Part shown: positions 61,713 to 64,000 of the stretch, piece after piece | How the letters are laid out: every line of letters begins with the position of its first letter | Position numbering within the stretch: the first letter of the stretch is position 1 | Assembly: GCF_024599655.1 (NCBI RefSeq) | Contig: NZ_CP102247.1 | Location: 1,240,001 to 1,304,000, forward strand | Direction: 5' to 3' | DNA length: 64,000 bases | Source: Enterobacter asburiae | GTDB lineage: Bacteria; Pseudomonadota; Gammaproteobacteria; Enterobacterales; Enterobacteriaceae | The notes under the pieces: model-generated | Seen by the model: the letters and a program-made list of their open reading frames with translations, nothing else | Told to the model about the DNA's origin: nothing | Databases searched by the model: none | Program-made: the position numbers and the translations under genes

Positions 61713-63617
61713 GTGGAAAAGCAGTTTGATGTGATATGCATGGGCCGCGTGGCGGTAGACCTCTACAGCCAGCAGATTGGTGCCCGTCTGGAGGACGCGT
61801 CGAGCTTCGCCAAATATCTCGGCGGGTCATCGGGTAACGTGGCGTACGGCACCGCGCGTCAGGGTTTACGTTCGTCGATGCTGGCGCGCGTCGGCGATGA
61901 ACATATGGGCCGCTTCCTGCGGGAAGAGCTCAACCAGGTGGGCTGCGATACCAGCCATCTGATTACCGATCAACAACGCCTCACGGCGCTGGTGCTACTC
62001 GGCATTAAAGACCGGGACACCTTTCCACTGATTTTTTATCGCGATAACTGCGCGGACATGGCGATTACCGCCAGCGATGTGGACGAAAGCTACATTGCCT
62101 CCGCACGTTGTCTTGCCATCACCGGGACCCACCTTTCTCATCCGCAGACCCGCGAGGCGGTGCTGACGGCGCTGGGCTATGCCCGCCGTCACGGCGTGCG
62201 CACGGTGCTGGACATTGACTACCGTCCGGTGCTGTGGGGGCTGACCGCCTTAGGCGACGGCGAAACGCGCTTTATCGCCGCCGATAAGGTCACCCGAGAG
62301 CTGCAGGAGGTGCTGCACCTCTTCGACGTCATTGTCGGCACCGAAGAGGAGTTTCACATCGCGGGCGGCAGCACGGATACCCTGCAGGCGCTGGGGCAGG
62401 TGCGCGCCGTCAGTGAAGCAGCGCTGGTCTGCAAACGCGGCGCGCTCGGCTGCTCGGTCTATACCGACGCCATTCCGCCCCGTCTGGACGACGGCCTGAC
62501 GGTGACCGGCGTGCGCGTGGAGGTGCTGAACGTCCTCGGGGCGGGGGACGCGTTTATGTCCGGCCTGCTGCGCGGCTACCTGAACGACGAGGGTTGGGAG
62601 CAGGCGTGCCGCTACGCCAACGCCTGCGGCGCGCTGGTGGTCTCGCGCCACGGCTGCGCCCCGGCGATGCCGAGCAAAATCGAGCTGGATGACTATCTTT
62701 CCCGCGCCACGATGGTGCCGCGCCCGGATCTCGACCCGCGTCTTAACCATCTCCACCGGGTGACCACCCGCCGCCGCGAATGGCCGGAGCTGTGCGTGAT
62801 GGCCTTCGACCACCGCAGCCAGCTTGAGGATATGGCGATGCAGTGCGGCGCGTCGCTTAAGCGCATTCCGGCGCTGAAGCAGCTGATCCTGCAGGCCAGC
62901 CGCGAGGCGGCGAGCCGCGCCGGGCTGGAGGGCAAAGCCGGTCTGCTGTGCGACGGCACCTTTGGTCAGGACGCGCTGAACGCCATCACCGGCGAAGGGT
63001 GGTGGATTGGCCGCCCCATCGAGCTGCCGGGCTCCCGGCCGCTGGAGATGGAGCACGGTAACATCGGCACCCAGCTTATCAGCTGGCCGCAGGAGCACGT
63101 GGTGAAGTGCCTGGTCTTCTTCCACCCGGAAGATGCCCACGGCCTGCGCCTGGAGCAGGAGCAGAAAATCGCCGAGGTGTACCACGCCTGCTGCCGGTCC
63201 GGGCACGAGCTGCTGCTGGAGGTGATCCTGCCCGCGACCATGCCGCGCAGCGACGAGCTCTATCTGCGCGCCATCTCCCGCTTCTACAACCTGGGCATTT
63301 ACCCGGACTGGTGGAAGCTGCCGCCGCTCTCGGCCGACGGCTGGACGGCGCTGAGCGAGATTATCGAACGCCGGGACCCGCACTGCCGTGGGGTGGTGAT
63401 CCTCGGCCTGGACGCTCCGGCGGAGCAGCTGCGCGCCGACTTCAAAGCCGCAGCGGGGCAGACGCTGGTAAAAGGCTTCGCCGTGGGGCGCACGCTGTTT
63501 GGCGATGCGTCCCGCGCGTGGCTGAAGCACGATATTGACGATGCGCAGCTGGTGGCGCGCATCCGGGACAACTACCTGCAGCTTATCGCCTGGTGGCGCG
63601 AGCGCGGACACGCATAA
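61713..63617 (+). CDS. iolC: 5-dehydro-2-deoxygluconokinase fused to DUF2090 aldolase domain
   Basis: A 634-residue fusion. The N-terminal PfkB kinase (about 5-325) has the NVLGAGDAFMSGLLRGY signature (near 272-288), phosphorylating 5-dehydro-2-deoxygluconate. The C-terminal DUF2090 domain (about 335-630, starting near CVMAFDHRSQLEDMA) probably supplies the IolJ-type cleavage to dihydroxyacetone phosphate and malonate semialdehyde. A separate iolJ is not seen in this window. The start is GTG at 61713 with TGAGG upstream. The same fusion is known in Salmonella and others. Confidence 0.93.
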   Translation: MEKQFDVICMGRVAVDLYSQQIGARLEDASSFAKYLGGSSGNVAYGTARQGLRSSMLARVGDEHMGRFLREELNQVGCDTSHLITDQQRLTALVLLGIKDRDTFPLIFYRDNCADMAITASDVDESYIASARCLAITGTHLSHPQTREAVLTALGYARRHGVRTVLDIDYRPVLWGLTALGDGETRFIAADKVTRELQEVLHLFDVIVGTEEEFHIAGGSTDTLQALGQVRAVSEAALVCKRGALGCSVYTDAIPPRLDDGLTVTGVRVEVLNVLGAGDAFMSGLLRGYLNDEGWEQACRYANACGALVVSRHGCAPAMPSKIELDDYLSRATMVPRPDLDPRLNHLHRVTTRRREWPELCVMAFDHRSQLEDMAMQCGASLKRIPALKQLILQASREAASRAGLEGKAGLLCDGTFGQDALNAITGEGWWIGRPIELPGSRPLEMEHGNIGTQLISWPQEHVVKCLVFFHPEDAHGLRLEQEQKIAEVYHACCRSGHELLLEVILPATMPRSDELYLRAISRFYNLGIYPDWWKLPPLSADGWTALSEIIERRDPHCRGVVILGLDAPAEQLRADFKAAAGQTLVKGFAVGRTLFGDASRAWLKHDIDDAQLVARIRDNYLQLIAWWRERGHA

Positions 63618-63628
63618 TGGAGACGACA

Positions 63629-64000
63629 ATGAGTGTGCAATTAGGCATTAACCCGCTGACGTGGACGAACGACGATCTGCCTTCTCTCGGCGCGGAGACG
63701 TCGCTGGAGACCTGTCTGAGTGAAGGGAAAGAGGCCGGTTTTGCCGGCTTCGAGCTGGGCAATAAATTCCCGCGCGAAGCGCGCCTGCTCGGCCCCATTC
63801 TGCAGCGCCACGAGCTGCAGCTGGTCTCCGGCTGGTACTCCGGCCGCCTGCTGGAGCGCAGCGTGGAGGAGGAGATCGCCGCCGTGCAGTCGCACCTGAC
63901 GCTGTTGCGCGAGCTGGGGGCGAAGGTGCTGGTCTTTGCGGAAGTGAGCGGCTGCATTCACGGCGAGCAGCAAACCCCGGTTCACCTGCGCCCGCGCTTC
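63629..64000 (+). CDS. iolE: 2-keto-myo-inositol dehydratase, N-terminal part
   Basis: The first 124 codons of a TIM-barrel isomerase-like protein, running off the window end in frame. The N-terminus MSVQLGINPLTWTNDDLP and the EAGFAGFELGNKFPRE segment fit IolE, which dehydrates 2-keto-myo-inositol to the diketone substrate of IolD. GGAG at 63619-63622 is the ribosome site. It is 11 bases after iolC. Confidence 0.92.
   Translation, partial: MSVQLGINPLTWTNDDLPSLGAETSLETCLSEGKEAGFAGFELGNKFPREARLLGPILQRHELQLVSGWYSGRLLERSVEEEIAAVQSHLTLLRELGAKVLVFAEVSGCIHGEQQTPVHLRPRF

Noticed and set aside
62250..63629. 459-codon frame antisense to iolC
   Set aside because: Product is Arg, His and Gln-rich and mirrors a complete bifunctional enzyme.

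Overview
The window is chromosomal DNA from a member of the Enterobacteriaceae close to Enterobacter. Core proteins (GlyA, IscRSUA-HscBA-Fdx-IscX, PepB, Ndk, RlmN, RodZ, IspG, HisS, BamB, Der, GuaBA) are recognisable as near-identical in length and motif to their Escherichia coli counterparts, and gene order follows the E. coli glyA-to-guaA segment. Intergenic REP elements are of the enteric GCCGGGTGGCG...TTACCCGGC type. The genus is inferred from recognition, not from a search.

Layout. 1-4.5 kb: glyA, yphA (DoxX-like), hcaT without the hca catabolic genes, csiE. 4.5-6.2 kb: a ZevA/ZevB-like metal uptake pair. 6.2-8 kb: suhB and trmJ. 8-13.7 kb: the iron-sulfur cluster operon iscR-iscS-iscU-iscA-hscB-hscA-fdx-iscX with IscR sites in front and a folded iscR-iscS spacer. 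13.7-16 kb: pepB and sseB. 16-20.6 kb (minus strand): an alpha-glucoside PTS (IICB permease and 6-phospho-alpha-glucosidase), an intrinsic terminator, then sseA overlapping an RpiR-type regulator. 20.9-28.2 kb: the bacterial alpha-2-macroglobulin yfhM with pbpC. 28.3-37.4 kb: ndk, rlmN, rodZ-ispG-hisS-yfgM-bamB-der. 37.6-43.3 kb: an insertion relative to E. coli, holding a POT peptide transporter, a Gfo/Idh oxidoreductase, the zinc ribbon yfgJ and a protealysin-emfourin protease-inhibitor pair, followed by xseA. 43.4-46.7 kb: guaBA.

Downstream of guaA, a known integration hotspot, base composition changes sharply. About 46.7-48.6 kb is AT-rich and has no core genes. It carries a two-gene minus-strand cassette: a small one-TM, beta-rich membrane protein followed by a stand-alone GT51 peptidoglycan glycosyltransferase. 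It also has an orphan terminator inside a long inverted repeat. A YcgJ-like secreted protein follows. No integrase is visible. This cassette is the least explained part of the window.

49.4-51 kb holds a sulfide:quinone reductase-like flavoprotein coupled to a DUF1641 protein. 51.1-64 kb is a myo-inositol catabolic cluster: iolR (minus), iolA-iolD, then iolG, a three-gene sugar ABC transporter, a second inositol-type dehydrogenase, an iolC fused to a DUF2090 aldolase domain, and iolE, which runs off the window edge. Together they would import inositol, oxidise it to 2-keto-myo-inositol, dehydrate and hydrolyse it, phosphorylate and cleave the product, and convert malonate semialdehyde to acetyl-CoA.

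No tRNA, rRNA, CRISPR array, insertion sequence or integrase was recognised.
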